DNA of 64,000 nt, from positions 1 through 64,000 of the forward strand of contig JADCFX010000036.1 in assembly GCA_020249285.1 (NCBI GenBank), in the 5' to 3' direction. The notes beneath the pieces were generated by a model, which saw nothing but the letters and a program-made list of their open reading frames with translations, was not told where the DNA came from and made no database searches. Shown here one piece after another: positions 56,760 to 64,000 of the stretch (positions are counted from its first letter, which is position 1; each line of letters opens with the position of its first letter). Source of the stretch: Roseomonas sp. Its GTDB lineage: Bacteria; Pseudomonadota; Alphaproteobacteria; Acetobacterales; Acetobacteraceae. The position numbers were made by a program, and so were the translations under genes.

Positions 56760-57617
56760 TCAAAGGGCGGCGCCGTGAAGCCCCCCTCCCCAACACCACC
56801 AGGCGGGGGGCAAGGCCGCTGCGGCTGAAGCCGCTGCAGCCGCATTGGGAAAGATGCCGAAGCAGGTAGCGCCCGAGCCACTCATGCGCGCCAAAAGGCA
56901 GCCGGGGCTGGCCGAAATCGCCGCCAAAACCTCAGCAATTGGCGGGCAGAGGCCGATTGCCGGGGCTTCCAGATCATTGCTCAGCCCCGCCAAATCCGCC
57001 GCCATGGCAGCCGCACTCCCCCAGGCTTGCGGCAGGCTGGCGCGCGCTGAAAACCCGCCCGCGCGCGCGCGAAACACGGCAGGCGTCGCCAAAGCCTCAC
57101 GCGGATTCGCGAGCAGAAGCCCAAAGCGCGGCAGGCTGGGCGTGGCGCTCAACACCTCCCCAACGCCTTCCATCCGGGCGGGGCGAGAACCCACACATAC
57201 CGGCACGTCAGCGCCAAGCTTGGCACCCAAGGCCGCCAGCCGAGCTTCCCCCCAACCCAGGCCCCAAAGTTGGTTCAGCGCGCGCAGGCTGGCCGCCGCA
57301 TCGGCGCTGCCGCCGCCAATGCCGCTCGCGACCGGCAGGCGCTTCAGCAGGTGCAGCAGCGCATGGCCTTCAAGCCCGGCGGCCTCCGCCAGGACGCGCG
57401 CCGCGCGCAGCACCAGATTATCGGGTTCCGCCGCCAGCGCCCCGCTTTCCGCGCCTTCAATGGCAAGGGACAATATCTCCCCCGCACAGGCACTGACCGC
57501 ATCGCCCATGCCGGCGAACACGACCAAGCTATCCAGCAGATGATACCCATCCGCCCGGCGCCCCGTGACATGCAGGAAAAGATTGACCTTGGCCGGGGCC
57601 GCTTCCGAAATTTTCAG
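56760..57617 (-). CDS. ispE: 4-diphosphocytidyl-2-C-methylerythritol kinase
   Basis: GHMP kinase of the MEP isoprenoid pathway, 285 residues if started at the CTG of 57617. The N-terminal motif [19 protein letters not shown] lies upstream of any ATG, GTG or TTG in frame (the next is a TTG at 57527), so a CTG start is required for a full-length enzyme. CTG overlaps the TGA of the TPR gene (CTGA), with GGAG upstream. [15 protein letters not shown] (95-109) is the ATP motif and GADVPVCVG the catalytic-aspartate region. Confidence 0.88.
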   Translation of the reverse strand: MKISEAAPAKVNLFLHVTGRRADGYHLLDSLVVFAGMGDAVSACAGEILSLAIEGAESGALAAEPDNLVLRAARVLAEAAGLEGHALLHLLKRLPVASGIGGGSADAAASLRALNQLWGLGWGEARLAALGAKLGADVPVCVGSRPARMEGVGEVLSATPSLPRFGLLLANPREALATPAVFRARAGGFSARASLPQAWGSAAAMAADLAGLSNDLEAPAIGLCPPIAEVLAAISASPGCLLARMSGSGATCFGIFPNAAAAASAAAALPPAWWCWGGGLHGAAL

Positions 57618-59317
57618 CGCCGCGTCTCCGCCGCCGGCTGAGGCGCCAGCCCGCCCGCGATCTTGGCTTCGATCTTCGGGCCCTCATCGCCCTCAGGCCC
57701 CAGCATCAGGGCGCGGCGCCATTGAAACAGCGCCTCCCGACGCCGGCCCTGCGCCCAATAGGCATCGCCCAAATGGTCATTGATGACGCTGCTTTGCGAT
57801 TCAAGCTCGACGGCCTTTTCCAGCCAGCGCACCGCGCCCGGAATATCGCCCAGCTTATACAGCGCCCAGCCCAGGCTATCGGCGATATTGCCATCATTCG
57901 GGCGCAGTTCCACCGCGCGTTCCAGCATACGCCGCGCTTCCACCAGATTCTGCCCAAGCTCCACCCAGCTATAAGCCAGATAATTCAGCACCAAAGGCTG
58001 TTCGGGGTTGAGGCTGAGGGCGCGCTGGAAATCCGCCTCGGCCTCTGGCCAGCGCTTGGCGCGTTCCAAAGCAATGCCGCGCGCATAGAAAATGGGCCAA
58101 TGCGCAACCGCCGGCACCCCAATGCGGGCGATTGCCGCATCATAGGCGGTGATTGCCGGCGGCCAATTCTGCCGCCCGCGATACATATCCCCAAGCCTTG
58201 CCATCGGCTGAAAGGCGCGCGGGAATTGCGCCGAAAGGCGGCGGAGTTCTGCCTCGGCCTCCGGCAATTTATCGAGCCGGTCAAGCAGGCCCGCCCGGCG
58301 CAGCGCCAAGAGCGGCGCGAAGGGATCAGCGGGATCGGCGCGTTCCAGCAGCGCGAGCGCCGCCGCATATTGGCCTTCATCACTCAGCGCCTCTGCCCCC
58401 GCGAGCAGCGCCGGGCCAAAGCGCGGGCGGAGTTGCAGGGAAAGCCGTACCAGTGCCAGCGAAAACTCGCCGGCTTGCGGCCCGCGCAAGGCGGTGGCGA
58501 GGCCAAGATAGGCTTCCGCCATGCCCTCAGTTGCGGATGCCACCACGCGCCGAGTCGCCAAGGCCTCTCGCCCGCCAGTATCAGCGAAAAGCCCGGCATC
58601 ATCCTGGCCGCGGCCCAGCCGATCCAACAGCCGCTCGGCTTCTGCCTGCTGGCCGGCGCGCATCAGAATGCCGGCCATGGTGCGGGCCAGCGGCAGGCTC
58701 GGCGCCGGCCCATCAGCGAGCGCCAGGCGCACCAGGCGTTCCGCTTCGCGCGGGCGTTCGGCGATATCGGCAATCATGGCGGCATGCAGGGCATAGATGC
58801 CGCGCTGGCGGCCCGCTTCCGTCAATGGGCGGAGTGTGGCGAGCGCCGCATCCGTCTGGCCCCTGCCTTGCTGCGCCCAGGCGATCAGCAAGGGCCGCAA
58901 TAGGCTGGACAGGCCCTGATTGGGCAAGGCGCGGAAGCGCTGTTCCGCGCGATCAAAGCGCCCGGCCTGGGCATCCTGACCGGCCAGATACATGGCAGCG
59001 ATGGGTTCATTGGGAATGGCGCGCGCCAATCTGGCCGCGTCCGAACGGCCATCCAGCAGGCTGGCGATGAAGGCGCGCTGAATGACCTCGGGCTCATTCG
59101 GGTCGCGCCTGAGTGCCTGCAACAGGCTATCGGCAGCGTATTTCGTATCGGCTTCATTGGTGGCGAAACGCCCGGCCAGATAGGACCCGAAGGCGCCGGT
59201 CACTTCCGGGGCGGCCCCGCGCAGCGCAGGGCGGTCCATGTTGTCGCCTGCCGCACAGGCGGAAAGCAGCGCGGCGGCAAGCAGCCAAAAGCGGCGGGGC
59301 GGGAAGCAGGAAGTCAT
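57614..59317 (-). CDS. TPR-repeat lipoprotein
   Basis: A 567-residue protein with a lipoprotein signal: [21 protein letters not shown] puts the lipobox cysteine at residue 21. The rest is tetratricopeptide-like helical repeats (for example [18 protein letters not shown], and repeated Ala/Leu-rich blocks such as [20 protein letters not shown]). Probably an outer-membrane-tethered scaffold for protein complexes. It overlaps ispE by 4 bp (CTGA), so the two are coupled. Confidence 0.88.
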   Translation of the reverse strand: MTSCFPPRRFWLLAAALLSACAAGDNMDRPALRGAAPEVTGAFGSYLAGRFATNEADTKYAADSLLQALRRDPNEPEVIQRAFIASLLDGRSDAARLARAIPNEPIAAMYLAGQDAQAGRFDRAEQRFRALPNQGLSSLLRPLLIAWAQQGRGQTDAALATLRPLTEAGRQRGIYALHAAMIADIAERPREAERLVRLALADGPAPSLPLARTMAGILMRAGQQAEAERLLDRLGRGQDDAGLFADTGGREALATRRVVASATEGMAEAYLGLATALRGPQAGEFSLALVRLSLQLRPRFGPALLAGAEALSDEGQYAAALALLERADPADPFAPLLALRRAGLLDRLDKLPEAEAELRRLSAQFPRAFQPMARLGDMYRGRQNWPPAITAYDAAIARIGVPAVAHWPIFYARGIALERAKRWPEAEADFQRALSLNPEQPLVLNYLAYSWVELGQNLVEARRMLERAVELRPNDGNIADSLGWALYKLGDIPGAVRWLEKAVELESQSSVINDHLGDAYWAQGRRREALFQWRRALMLGPEGDEGPKIEAKIAGGLAPQPAAETRR

Positions 59318-59363
59318 TGTTGCAGCCTAGCCCCTCATTCCCGCCAAACCAAGGCCCAGTTTG

Positions 59364-60338
59364 CTATTCCATCGTAATCCCGGCGGCGCGGATCACGGCG
59401 CCCAATTCTTCCACCTCGCGCCGCGCCAGCGTGTCCAGTTCCGCCAGCGTCATGGCCTTGGTGGTGGCGCCGCCCGCCTGCGCCCTTTCGCGCACTGAAG
59501 CCTGTTCGGCCGCGGCATTGATCACCGCATTCAGCCTTTCCTGAATGGGCCGCGGGGTGGCGGCGGGCACGGCAAAGCCGAACCAGGCATCCAGCGTAAA
59601 GCCAGGCAGGCCGGCTTCGGCGGTGGTGGGCACATCGGGCAGGCCCGCGGCGCGCTGGGCGCTGGCAATCGCGAGCGCCTTCACCCGCCCGCCCTGCACC
59701 AGGGCAATCGTGGAAGATGGCGTAGTGATGAAAAGCTCCACCCGGCCACCGGCCACGTCCTGCAGCGCTGGTGCGGCGCCGCGATAGGGCACATGCACCA
59801 TCTCGGCCCCGATGGCGCGGCTGAACAGCACGGCGCCCACATGCTGGATGGAGCCATTGCCGGAAGACGCGTAATTCAGCTTGCCTGGATTGGCCCGCGC
59901 ATGGGCGATGAATTCCTGCAGCGTATTCGCCGGCACCGTAGGTGCTACGATGATCGCATGCGGCGCCATGGTCGCCATCCCAACCAGCGCCAAATCCTTG
60001 ATCGGGTCCCAGGTCAGGTTCTTCATCATTGCCGGGTTGCCGGCGTGAAAGCCATTATATTGCAGCAGGATCGTATGCCCATCAGGCGCTGACCGCGCCA
60101 CGGCATTGATGGCAAGGTTGCCATTGGCGCCGGGGCGGTTTTCCACCACCACGGGTTGGCCGAGCCCTTGGCTCATGGCTTCCTGAAACAGGCGCGCGGC
60201 GAAATCCGTCCCCCCACCCGGCGGGTTCGGCACCATCACGGTGATGGGCCGGTTGGGGAAGGCAGGCTGCGCGCGCAGGCTGGCAGGGGCGGCCAGCAAG
60301 GTGCTGGCGGCAAACAGGGTGCGGCGCGAAAGGCGCAT
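59364..60338 (-). CDS. Bug-family periplasmic solute receptor
   Basis: TctC/Bug receptor, 324 residues from the ATG at 60338, with GGGAGGAAA upstream. The signal peptide MRLSRRTLFAASTLLAAP leads to QPAFPNRPITVMVPNPPGGG, the family signature. No TctAB partners. It is divergent from the aldehyde dehydrogenase at 60468, which suggests the imported acid may feed that enzyme. Confidence 0.9.
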   Translation of the reverse strand: MRLSRRTLFAASTLLAAPASLRAQPAFPNRPITVMVPNPPGGGTDFAARLFQEAMSQGLGQPVVVENRPGANGNLAINAVARSAPDGHTILLQYNGFHAGNPAMMKNLTWDPIKDLALVGMATMAPHAIIVAPTVPANTLQEFIAHARANPGKLNYASSGNGSIQHVGAVLFSRAIGAEMVHVPYRGAAPALQDVAGGRVELFITTPSSTIALVQGGRVKALAIASAQRAAGLPDVPTTAEAGLPGFTLDAWFGFAVPAATPRPIQERLNAVINAAAEQASVRERAQAGGATTKAMTLAELDTLARREVEELGAVIRAAGITME

Positions 60339-60433
60339 GGGGTTTCCTCCCGGAAAAATGATGCTTGAGGCGTTTCTAGCACCCCTGACCGCCCCGTCCA
60401 TCTGGCCCCGCGCGCCAAGGCCGATTAGGGTCA

Positions 60434-60454
60434 GGCTTTCAAGCAATGAAAGCC
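60434..60454 (+). promoter_or_regulatory. Hairpin just upstream of the aldehyde dehydrogenase ribosome-binding site
   Basis: GGCTTTCA (60434-60441) pairs perfectly with TGAAAGCC (60447-60454) around AGCAA, and GGAGGA (60455-60460), the ribosome-binding site, starts at the next base. The hairpin could influence translation initiation of the aldehyde dehydrogenase gene. Position and symmetry are clear; a regulatory role is inferred. Confidence 0.45.
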
Positions 60455-60467
60455 GGAGGAAGCCCGC

Positions 60468-61904
60468 ATGACCTACCCCAATGTTCAATTGCACGTGAAT
60501 GGCGAATGGCGCGCCGCGCGCAGTGGCAAGACCATCAATGTGCTGAACCCTGCCAATGAGGAAGTGATCGGCACTGTAGCCCATGCCGAAAAGCCCGATC
60601 TGGATGAGGCTTTGGCCGCCGCCGAGAAAGGCTTTGCGGTGTGGAAGAAGGTCTCGGCCTATGAACGCGCAAAACTGATGCGCAAGGCCGCTGATCTGGT
60701 GCGTGCGCGCGCTGATGACATTGCGCGGCTGATGACGCTGGAACAAGGCAAGCCGCTTGGCGAATCCAAGATGGAAATCATGGCGGCGGCTGACATCATT
60801 GATTGGTTCGCCGAAGAAGCCCGCCGCGCCTATGGCCGCGTGGTGCCTGCACGGGCCGAGGGCATTTATCAGCTTGTGGTGAAGGAACCGGTCGGCCCCG
60901 TCGCCGCCTTCACGCCGTGGAATTTCCCGATCAATCAGGTGGTGCGGAAGCTGTCTGCCGCTGTGGCCACGGGCTGTTCCATCATTGTGAAAGCGCCGGA
61001 AGAAACCCCGGCATCTCCCGCCGAATTGATCCGCGCCTTTATTGACGCCGGTCTGCCGGCGGGTGTGGCCAATCTGGTCTATGGCGTGCCGGCGGAGATT
61101 TCATCCTATCTGATCGCGCATCCGATCATCCGCAAAGTGACCTTCACGGGCTCCACCCCCGTCGGCAAGCAGCTTGCCGCACTGGCCGGCCAGCACATGA
61201 AGCGCGTGACGATGGAATTGGGTGGCCATGCGCCGGCGATTGTTTTCAACGACGCCGATCTTGATCTGGCGGCCAAGACGCTCGCTTTCGCCAAATTCCG
61301 CAATGCCGGCCAGGTGTGTGTGAGCCCGACGCGCTTCCTGGTGCAGGAAGAACTTTATGATGGCTTCGTCGAAAAATTCGTGGCGCATGCCAAAACGCTG
61401 AAGGTGGGCGATGGCATGGCGGCGGATACCACCATGGGGCCATTGGCGCATGATCGCCGCGTGCCTTGGGTGGAAATGATGGTGCAGGATGCGCAAGCCA
61501 AGGGCGGCAAGCTGCATACCGGGGGCAAGCGCATCGGCAATAAGGGCTATTTCTATGAGCCCACCGTCATGACCGATGTGCCGAAAGATGCCCGCGCCAT
61601 GAATGAGGAACCCTTTGGCCCCATGGCGATGATCTCCCGCTTCAAGGATTTGGATGAGGTGGTGGAAGAAGCCAATCGCCTGCCCTATGGCCTGGCATCC
61701 TACGCCTTCACCCGTTCCGCCAAAACCGCCAATGCGGTCGCGGCGCGCGTGGAAAGCGGCATGATGACGATCAATCATCTGGGTCTTGCGCTGCCCGAAG
61801 TGCCCTTCGGCGGCATCAAGGATTCCGGCTATGGCTCCGAAGGGGGGCTTGAGGCGATTGAGGCTTACCTCAACACGAAATTCGTCTCTCAGGCGGGTTT
61901 GTGA
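60468..61904 (+). CDS. NAD(P)-dependent succinate-semialdehyde dehydrogenase-like aldehyde dehydrogenase
   Basis: Aldehyde dehydrogenase, 478 residues, resembling the GabD/SSADH branch. PWNFPINQV (150-158) and FTGSTPVGK (226-234) bind NAD(P), Glu250 in MELGGHAP is the general base and Cys284 in NAGQVCVSP the nucleophile. Strong ribosome-binding site GGAGGA. Oxidises succinate semialdehyde or a related semialdehyde to the acid. Divergent from the Bug receptor. Confidence 0.9.
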   Translation: MTYPNVQLHVNGEWRAARSGKTINVLNPANEEVIGTVAHAEKPDLDEALAAAEKGFAVWKKVSAYERAKLMRKAADLVRARADDIARLMTLEQGKPLGESKMEIMAAADIIDWFAEEARRAYGRVVPARAEGIYQLVVKEPVGPVAAFTPWNFPINQVVRKLSAAVATGCSIIVKAPEETPASPAELIRAFIDAGLPAGVANLVYGVPAEISSYLIAHPIIRKVTFTGSTPVGKQLAALAGQHMKRVTMELGGHAPAIVFNDADLDLAAKTLAFAKFRNAGQVCVSPTRFLVQEELYDGFVEKFVAHAKTLKVGDGMAADTTMGPLAHDRRVPWVEMMVQDAQAKGGKLHTGGKRIGNKGYFYEPTVMTDVPKDARAMNEEPFGPMAMISRFKDLDEVVEEANRLPYGLASYAFTRSAKTANAVAARVESGMMTINHLGLALPEVPFGGIKDSGYGSEGGLEAIEAYLNTKFVSQAGL

Positions 61905-61911
61905 CCTTGAC

Positions 61912-61938
61912 GGCCGGTCGGGTTTTTCCTGACCGGCC
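61912..61938. terminator. Hairpin after the aldehyde dehydrogenase
   Basis: GGCCGGTC (61912-61919) pairs perfectly with GACCGGCC (61931-61938); a T-rich loop follows the first arm. There is no T-run after the stem, so a weak or factor-aided terminator is likely. It separates the dehydrogenase from the MFS gene at 61960. Confidence 0.5.
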
Positions 61939-61959
61939 TTGCAAAATGCTTGAGGCGCC

Positions 61960-63174
61960 GTGGCGCTAAACGAAACCCATTGGCGAAGCCTGTTTCAGGA
62001 GCGCGACTTTCGTCGGCTCTGGATGGTCGGGTTTTCGATTTTCGTGGTGCGCTGGCTGGAAATGCTGGCGGTGGGTGTTTTCGCCTATAACGCAACCGGG
62101 TCGGCCTTCATCGTTGCAATGCTGACCATGCTGCGTCTTTTGCCCATGGGGTTGTTTGGTGCCTTTCTGGGCGCGGCAGCAGAGCGGATGGATCTGCGCC
62201 GTGTGCAAATCCTGATCCTGGTGATGCAGATTTTGGCCTCGGCAGTGATTGCGCTTCTTGCCTTGCTTGGACTGATCGCCGTTTGGCATTTGGCAGTGGC
62301 GGCCTTTATCAATGGCGTTGGTTGGGCGGCAGATAATCCCGTGCGCCGCGCCATGATCGGCGCCGTGGTGGGGCCAGCGCGCATGGGTGCCGCCATGTCC
62401 ATAGATGTCGGCACCAGCAATGCCAGCCGCATGTTGGGGCCAACGCTTGGCGGCGTGCTGCTGGCGTTGCTTGGGCTGGATGGCACTTTCGTGCTGGCGA
62501 CATTGCTGTATTTACCCGCGTTGATCGCCGCGATCCTGCTGCCACCAACACCGCGCGCAACTGCAAGCCGTCCCGCCCCCGTGCTGGCCCGCATCGCGGA
62601 AGGCCTGGCCGCCGTGCGCGCCGATCCGCGCTTGAGCGGTACGCTGGTGATCACGCTGATCTTCAACCTGTTTGGCTGGCCCTTCACCAGCATGATCCCG
62701 GTGATTGGCAAGGATCAATTGGCTTTGGGGCCGGAAGGTGTTGGCGTGCTGGCCAGCATGGATGGCGTGGGCGCGCTGGTGGGTGCGGTGCTGATCACGC
62801 TGTTGATCGGCCCTGCGCTTTATCGGCGCTGCTATATCGGCGGCCTTACCATGTATCTTTGCATGGTGATTGCCTTCGCCATGGTCCCCAATCCCTGGCT
62901 CGCGGGGCTTGCGTTAATTCTGGTGGGTATTGGTGGTTCGGGCTTTGGCATCATGCAGCCCACGCTGATTTATCTGGCAACGCCGGTGGAGTTGCGCAGC
63001 CGCGTGCTTGGCCTGCTTTCGGTCTGCATCGGCATGGGGCCGATTGGCTTTATTGGCCTTGGCATCGCCGCCGAATTCTTGGGCGCACCGATTGCCACCG
63101 CGCTGATGGCCGGCTGCGGGCTGCTGGCGCTGGCGGTGACGCATCGCTATTGGAAACACATCTCCGGCGGGTGA
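61960..63174 (+). CDS. MFS transporter
   Basis: Major-facilitator inner-membrane protein, 404 residues, about 12 hydrophobic helices. Stretches such as DVGTSNASRMLGPTLGGVL and RADPRLSGTLVI resemble the MFS_3/enterobactin-exporter-like group, so export of a small molecule is possible. The start is GTG at 61960 with GAGGCG upstream. Followed 12 bp later by the CinA-like gene. Confidence 0.85.
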   Translation: MALNETHWRSLFQERDFRRLWMVGFSIFVVRWLEMLAVGVFAYNATGSAFIVAMLTMLRLLPMGLFGAFLGAAAERMDLRRVQILILVMQILASAVIALLALLGLIAVWHLAVAAFINGVGWAADNPVRRAMIGAVVGPARMGAAMSIDVGTSNASRMLGPTLGGVLLALLGLDGTFVLATLLYLPALIAAILLPPTPRATASRPAPVLARIAEGLAAVRADPRLSGTLVITLIFNLFGWPFTSMIPVIGKDQLALGPEGVGVLASMDGVGALVGAVLITLLIGPALYRRCYIGGLTMYLCMVIAFAMVPNPWLAGLALILVGIGGSGFGIMQPTLIYLATPVELRSRVLGLLSVCIGMGPIGFIGLGIAAEFLGAPIATALMAGCGLLALAVTHRYWKHISGG

Positions 63175-63186
63175 AGGAATTTCAGC

Positions 63187-63669
63187 ATGGAAGCCTTGCA
63201 TGTTTCAGCGGCAGCCCTTGCGGCGTGTTTGAAGGCGAAGCGCCAGCGCATCGCGGTGGCGGAATCTTCAACCGGCGGGCTGATCGCGGCTGCCCTGCTC
63301 GCCGAACCAGGTGCTTCCGCCTATTTCCTCGGCGGCGGCGTGATCTATACGGCGCAGGCGCGGGAAGCGCTGCTTGGCATTACGCCAGCCGATATGGCGG
63401 GCATGCGTTCCGCGAGTGAGCCCTATGCGATTTTGCTGGCACAGCGCGTACGCGAAAAGCTCGGCGCCGATTGGGGGCTTGCGGAAACCGGCGCGGCAGG
63501 CCCCACCGGCAATCGCTACGGCGATGCCGCCGGGCATAGCTGCATTGCCATTGTTGGGCCGGACGTTGAACGCGTGATCACGCTTGAAACCGGCAGCGCG
63601 GATCGCCGCGCCAATATGCGCCGCTTCGCGCAAGGCGCCTTTGGGCTGGCGATCAAGACTATCTGTTGA
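63187..63669 (+). CDS. CinA-like amidohydrolase (PncC type)
   Basis: Stand-alone CinA C-terminal domain, 160 residues. ESSTGG (26-31) and GAAGPTGNRYGDAAG are the nicotinamide-nucleotide deamidase (PncC) motifs. It would recycle NMN to NaMN. AAGGA precedes the ATG. Convergent with the S24 gene, with 8 bp between stops. Confidence 0.92.
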   Translation: MEALHVSAAALAACLKAKRQRIAVAESSTGGLIAAALLAEPGASAYFLGGGVIYTAQAREALLGITPADMAGMRSASEPYAILLAQRVREKLGADWGLAETGAAGPTGNRYGDAAGHSCIAIVGPDVERVITLETGSADRRANMRRFAQGAFGLAIKTIC

Positions 63670-63677
63670 CGCCAATA

Positions 63678-64000
63678 CTATTGGCTCGCCAAGACAATCC
63701 GATGCACCCAGGCAATTTCCGGCAATTCGAAACTATAGCTGGGATGCGCGGGATTGAGGCTGGCCACATCAATCCGCTTCGCTGAATGCCGCCGCAATTC
63801 CTTGGCCATCACCTCGCCCCGGCGCGTGCGCACCACCACGCGATCCCCGCGGCGCACCGGCGCGGCGGGGGAGACGATCACCACATCTCCATCGCGAAAC
63901 ACCGGTTCCATGGAATCGCCGGAAATTTCCAGCGCATAGGCATTGGGATCACCGATATCGGGCAGTGAGATTTCATCCCAACTGCCACCCACCGGATAAC
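63678..64000 (-). CDS. S24-family repressor-like protein, 5' end outside the window
   Basis: C-terminal peptidase domain of a LexA/CI-type transcription regulator. ISGDSMEPVFRDGD carries the catalytic serine, and RRGEVMAKEL the catalytic lysine. Coding continues past 64000 (a reading frame enters from ...TATCCGGTGGG on the minus strand), so the internal GTG at 63992 is not a proven start. The N-terminal DNA-binding domain, probably HTH, is not visible. It may regulate a phage-like, stress or SOS set; the SOS box of recA is in the same window. Confidence 0.85.
   Translation of the reverse strand, partial: YPVGGSWDEISLPDIGDPNAYALEISGDSMEPVFRDGDVVIVSPAAPVRRGDRVVVRTRRGEVMAKELRRHSAKRIDVASLNPAHPSYSFELPEIAWVHRIVLASQ

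Noticed and set aside
57722..58903. 393-codon plus-strand frame opposite the TPR lipoprotein
   Set aside because: Shadow of the TPR gene in GC-rich sequence; no start context or protein family is seen.

Overview
This looks like a chromosomal window from a high-GC alphaproteobacterium, most likely an acetic-acid-bacterium relative of the Roseomonas type (Acetobacteraceae/Rhodospirillales). That placement is an inference. It rests on the zapE-mdh-sucC-sucD order, a dnaB-alr-mlaE-mlaF block, a GTTC-N7-GTTC LexA box upstream of recA, many solute-binding receptors including three Bug-type proteins, hydantoinase A/B genes and uniformly GC-rich codon use. About 54 protein genes and one tRNA can be supported. 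There is no sign of CRISPR, insertion sequences, prophage or plasmid genes.

Layout. 1-4.4 kb (minus): TCA-cycle genes sucD, sucC, mdh, then zapE. 4.5-11 kb (plus): a large glycosyltransferase, then a hyuB-hyuA-Bug receptor operon. 11-12.2 kb: one AT-rich, probably acquired gene for a pentapeptide-like membrane protein, followed by recA with an upstream SOS box. 13.5-18.8 kb: a Bug receptor, a TRAP transporter for 2-oxo acids whose receptor gene faces its permease genes, and a YqhA-like membrane protein. 18.9-28 kb: an MFS transporter, then a seven-gene minus-strand operon (ThDP enzyme, sugar-type ABC transporter, 2-hydroxyacid dehydrogenase, crotonase). 28-33.3 kb: nitronate monooxygenase facing dnaB-alr-mlaE-mlaF. 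33.3-40 kb: an orphan peptide-type binding protein, a TIM-barrel isomerase and a complete iron/polyamine-type ABC transporter. 40-47.7 kb: an amidohydrolase, a GST, then a tightly coupled glpK / SelA-like / AtuA-like / small AtuA-partner operon facing an SMP-30 lactonase. 47.7-56.5 kb: gloB, a GST, a cupin, methyltransferases, rpe, a heparinase-like protein, a glycosyltransferase, a hydratase and an epoxide hydrolase. 56.6-64 kb: tRNA-Gln, ispE, a TPR lipoprotein, a Bug receptor, an aldehyde dehydrogenase, an MFS transporter, a CinA-like amidase and a truncated S24 repressor.

How it works together. Core genes (TCA cycle, recA, dnaB, alr, ispE, rpe, gloB) alternate with catabolic and uptake modules for organic acids, sugars, iron or polyamines, hydantoin/oxoproline-like amides and glycerol-like compounds. 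The picture is of an environmental scavenger with many substrate receptors, several of which have no membrane partner in the window. The most interesting points are the glpK/SelA-like/AtuA-like operon, the seven-gene ThDP-ABC-dehydrogenase operon with a perfect 16-bp palindrome upstream, the isolated AT-rich gene next to recA, an apparent CTG start for ispE overlapping the stop of the gene before it, and tandem palindromic repeats at 53.3 kb.
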